From a virus, in the IMG/VR virus record IMGVR_UViG_3300030520_000055, positions 1-42,522 of that record: DNA of 42,522 bases; one strand, given 5' to 3'. Numbering within the stretch: position 1 is the stretch's first letter; the number at the start of each line of letters is the position of its first letter. The notes beneath the pieces were generated by a model. The model saw only the letters and a program-made list of their open reading frames with translations, did not search any database and was not told the origin of the DNA. Positions 40,073 through 42,522 of the stretch are shown in pieces. The translations under genes were made by a program, and so were the position numbers.

Positions 40073-40078
40073 CCTTTA

Positions 40079-41422
40079 TTAGCCGAACGTCGCGGTGAAC
40101 GCCGAGACGCTTTCGATGCGCGCCATGAAGGTGACATTGGAAAGCAACGTGCCATAGAAGCATTTCCAACCCGTCACGCGGACCTGGTTGAGCGGATCGC
40201 TCTTGTCGGCGCCGGTCAGGTAGGAGAACTCGGCGTTCTTCAAGACGACCTGCCCGTAGGCGCCGCGGCCGAAGATGAACGTCGGGAACACCGTGACACC
40301 CGTCGCGGGCGCGGCGGGCGGGGTCTGCGCGACGCCAAGGCCGGTGATGACCACCGTCTGCCCCGGAGCAAGCTGCGTCGCCTGCCCCGTCATCGGCCCG
40401 ACGGTCGGACCGCTGACGCTGGTGCCGAGATTGGCGGGGCTCGTCGTCGTGCCGACATAGACGTTGTAGGTGAAGCCGGGCAGCGCGGGAAGCGTGACGC
40501 TGATCGACCCGTTAGGGCCGGTCACCGCGACGCCCGCCGAGACCTGGTAGATCCGGCTCTCGTACTGGTTCTGCGTATCCGACGCGGTCACCGTCACGTA
40601 GTAGGTTCCGGTCGCAAGAGCGCCCGCCGTGCCCGCCGTGCCGGCGATCGCGGCAGCGCCCGTATAGGTCGGGACCATGTTCGACTTACAGAAGCGGATG
40701 CCGCTCCACTCACCGATCTCGAAGTTGTAGAGCTTGTTGATCGCCGAGTAGGACGAGGCCAGGACGAAGGTCGAGTTCTGCCGGAAGTCGGCCAGTACCA
40801 GCGGGTGGATGATGCCGCAATAGTGCGGCATCGACCGGGGGTCGGCGTTCGCATCGGCGCCGCCGCTGGCAACATCCTTCATCTCGTCCGTCGATTCGTC
40901 GCCCATGTACCGCGGCGCGCCGATGGTCTCGAGCGCGCCGTTGGTCCGGGTGACCGTGGTGGTGTCGAGCACGTCGCCCGCCACCAGCGCCGCGCGCGAG
41001 CCGCGCGTGTTGACGTAGTTGACCTGCGTGCCCGCCATGAGGCTGTTGAAGCAGTTACGCTCCAAGGTCTCGGCGAGCTGGAGCGACATCAGCTCGATCG
41101 CCTTCTTGAAGAGCGGATGCTTGATCGTCAGCTCGGCGACGTCGGTCAAGGTGATCTTGTCGCCCCACTGTTGCGCGATCGCCGAGACCGTGTTGAGGGT
41201 CATCGTCTGCCCGAGCGGCGCGACGCCTTCGGACAGGGGGGCGAAGGGCAGCGGCACGCGGTTGTAGCGCACGGCAGTGTAGGTCACGCCGCGGCCTTCG
41301 GGCAGCGACAGCGGATCGCCGAACTGATACGCGACCAACTGGCGGCGGGCCAGCGGCAGGGTCTCGTCGGCGATATAGTTTTCGATGTCGGACGCGAACT
41401 GCCCGGCGGTATTCGTAGGCAT
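40079..41422 (-). CDS. Major capsid protein, N4-gp56-like
   Basis: This is a 447-residue protein resembling the N4 gp56 capsid family: an N-terminal TLPLARRQLVAYQFGDP, SAIAQQWGDKITLTDVAELT, LMSLQLAETLERNCFNSLM, the central MPHYCGIIHPLVLADFRQNS, and a C-terminal FGRGAYGQVVLKNAE. A beta-rich, Gly/Thr insert of about 120 residues (around 255-375), probably an Ig-like domain, sits in the last third and would project from the capsid. AGAAGG precedes ATG 41422. Its position after the scaffold supports the call. Confidence 0.9.
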   Translation of the reverse strand: MPTNTAGQFASDIENYIADETLPLARRQLVAYQFGDPLSLPEGRGVTYTAVRYNRVPLPFAPLSEGVAPLGQTMTLNTVSAIAQQWGDKITLTDVAELTIKHPLFKKAIELMSLQLAETLERNCFNSLMAGTQVNYVNTRGSRAALVAGDVLDTTTVTRTNGALETIGAPRYMGDESTDEMKDVASGGADANADPRSMPHYCGIIHPLVLADFRQNSTFVLASSYSAINKLYNFEIGEWSGIRFCKSNMVPTYTGAAAIAGTAGTAGALATGTYYVTVTASDTQNQYESRIYQVSAGVAVTGPNGSISVTLPALPGFTYNVYVGTTTSPANLGTSVSGPTVGPMTGQATQLAPGQTVVITGLGVAQTPPAAPATGVTVFPTFIFGRGAYGQVVLKNAEFSYLTGADKSDPLNQVRVTGWKCFYGTLLSNVTFMARIESVSAFTATFG

Positions 41423-41465
41423 GACCTTCTACCCCACATTACGACGAGGGCGGAAGGCCGACCCG

Positions 41466-42251
41466 TCAGATTGACTGATTCTCCAGACGCTTGCGGCGCG
41501 CCGCTGCGTCGTCCGGAGTGGACCGGGTGCTCGCCCCGCCCACGTCGCTCCGCGCCCCGGAAGGTGCGGTTCGATTTCGTTCGAGCCTGTCGGACGTGGG
41601 CCGACGGGTGCTTGGCTTCTTCCCGTCCATGACGTCCTGCCCGATAAGGAGTTGAGCGACGAGCGCGCGGGGGATGTGCGTCCCGGGTGCCTGCCGCATG
41701 AGTTTGGTGCGCTCGGCTTCGACACGATCGGCGACCGCCCGAAGCGCAGGGCTGCTTGCCGCGAGAGCGGCGAAAGCCGCGCGGTCCGAAGCGTCCTGGC
41801 TGTTGGTCGATACGTGCCCAAGTGCCTGCTCGATCCTTCGCATCCGTTGGTCGGTCTCGTATTGAGACCGCTCCCACGGGTCCATTGCCTCGACACGAGC
41901 GCGCTCCTGCGCCTCCGTCTCGTTCGTCCGTCCGCGGAGCAACTCGTTGAGCTGGCCCTCTACCCGGCCCGCCCGCTCCTCCGCTTGCCGCGCGCGTTCG
42001 AGGGCTTCCTCGACGCGGCGGGTTGCCCGCGACGCTACCCGGGGCTGCGCCCCGTCCGCCGGTCTTCCGCCATCACGACCGCCTTGGTCGGCCGATTGGG
42101 AAGGATCGACATTTCGTCCATCGTCCCCACCTTGGTCACCGGCATCGTCGAGGTCGGCATCGTCATCGTGGTCGCCTTGGGCGTGCCCGTCGTTTCCACC
42201 ATCACCAATATCCTCGTCGAGTTCGTCGTCGTCCTCGGGACCAAAGTTCAT
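41466..42251 (-). CDS. Capsid scaffold protein
   Basis: This is a 261-residue highly charged protein. The N-terminal 60 residues are strongly acidic and Gly-rich, a coiled-coil-like region is at about 78-140 (VEEALERARQAEERAGRVEG), and the C-terminus is basic. This composition and its location between portal and capsid genes are typical of phage scaffolding proteins, which shape the procapsid and then leave. GAAGG stands before ATG 42251. Confidence 0.85.
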   Translation of the reverse strand: MNFGPEDDDELDEDIGDGGNDGHAQGDHDDDADLDDAGDQGGDDGRNVDPSQSADQGGRDGGRPADGAQPRVASRATRRVEEALERARQAEERAGRVEGQLNELLRGRTNETEAQERARVEAMDPWERSQYETDQRMRRIEQALGHVSTNSQDASDRAAFAALAASSPALRAVADRVEAERTKLMRQAPGTHIPRALVAQLLIGQDVMDGKKPSTRRPTSDRLERNRTAPSGARSDVGGASTRSTPDDAAARRKRLENQSI

Positions 42252-42333
42252 GTCATCTTCCTTCGTGAGCGATTTAGCGCGATGCTCTACGCGATGTCCC
42301 TACGATAGCGCGCATAGGGGGCGCGACGCGGTA

Positions 42334-42363
42334 CTGATACTGCTCAATCTAGCGGGCAGTCAA
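42334..42363 (-). promoter_or_regulatory. Candidate promoter before scaffold and capsid
   Basis: On the minus strand TTGACT (42363-42358), an 18-base spacer and TATCAG (42339-42334) form a moderate sigma70-like promoter, about 83 bp upstream of the scaffold ATG. It would add transcription for scaffold and capsid. Confidence 0.45.
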
Positions 42364-42388
42364 CCGGCAATCCTTCGTTGTCGAGCAT
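42344..42388 (-). CDS. Possible 14-residue ORF at the circle joint
   Basis: The portal stop overlaps an ATG (TGATG) that opens MLDNEGLPVDCPLD before a stop. It has no ribosome-binding site of its own and may just be a coupling or re-initiation leader. It overlaps the candidate scaffold promoter. Existence as a product is doubtful. Confidence 0.2.
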   Translation of the reverse strand: MLDNEGLPVDCPLD

Positions 42389-42522
42389 CACCGCCTCGGG
42401 GGCGGCAAGGCCCCGTGCGCCGCCATCTGGTCGGGGTGCACGGCGCCAGGCATCTGCTTCATGTTGGCGGGCGCGCCGGGCTGCGCGCCGGGAGATGGCG
42501 CGCCCCCACCGGTCGGATTTCC
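42382..42522. repeat. Right copy of the terminal overlap (portal 3' end)
   Basis: This repeats bases 1-141 with mismatches at 42508 and 42512. It holds the last codons of the portal gene on the minus strand (stop at 42388). The mismatches give one silent change and one Asn-to-Thr change in a Gly/Pro linker, consistent with mixed strains or assembly noise. Confidence 0.9.

Noticed and set aside
1-42522. Integrase, repressor, attachment site, tRNA or CRISPR array
   Set aside because: I looked for tyrosine/serine recombinase motifs, CI-like proteins, cloverleaf arms and regular spaced repeats and saw none. The direct repeats in 6739-6768 are too few for an array.
42382-42522. True direct terminal repeat of a linear virion genome
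   Set aside because: It is short, imperfect, and inside the portal gene; late genes read smoothly across the joint, so assembly overlap is simpler.

Overview
This window is a complete, circularly closed genome of a GC-rich tailed phage with a podovirus-like gene set. The last 141 bases (42382-42522) repeat the first 141 with two mismatches, so the unique circle is 42381 bp. A Gram-negative host is suggested by Sec and lipoprotein signal peptides, a GH24-like lysozyme and a holin-like protein, but the host genus cannot be read from the sequence. I see no integrase, no CI-like repressor, no tRNA, no CRISPR array and no insertion sequence, which fits a lytic lifestyle without proving it.

There are two transcription blocks on the circle. 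The plus-strand block (6891-22342) holds small unknown early genes, a RuvC-like resolvase, a MazG-like protein, a cytosine methyltransferase overlapped by a second reading frame, an SNF2-type helicase, a DUF2800/DUF2815 pair, a family A DNA polymerase, a Dam-like adenine methyltransferase, a winged-helix protein, a primase-polymerase/helicase fusion and the endolysin. The minus-strand block starts at 6269 and runs leftward. It carries a holin-like protein, a lipoprotein, small genes, KTSC, terminase and portal. Crossing the circle junction, it continues through scaffold, major capsid, three secreted proteins, connector and tail genes, internal virion proteins and a PurD-like ATP-grasp enzyme, and ends at 22326. 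The two blocks diverge from a 621-bp noncoding hub (6270-6890) with an AT-rich core full of repeats. They converge with a 17-bp overlap of gene ends at 22326-22342.

Most neighbouring genes overlap by ATGA, GTGA or TGATG, so translation is probably coupled over long stretches. Where the early block does have gaps, most contain a hairpin, a GGAGACCGAC-type leader, or both.

The most unusual features are: an ATP-grasp ligase, a 2-oxoglutarate-type hydroxylase coupled to a 55-residue protein, and a GNAT-like enzyme, all inside the virion operon; three consecutive proteins with N-terminal secretion signals, one beta-helix/tailspike-like; two long reading frames over the cytosine methyltransferase; and a promoter that may give a leaderless late transcript.
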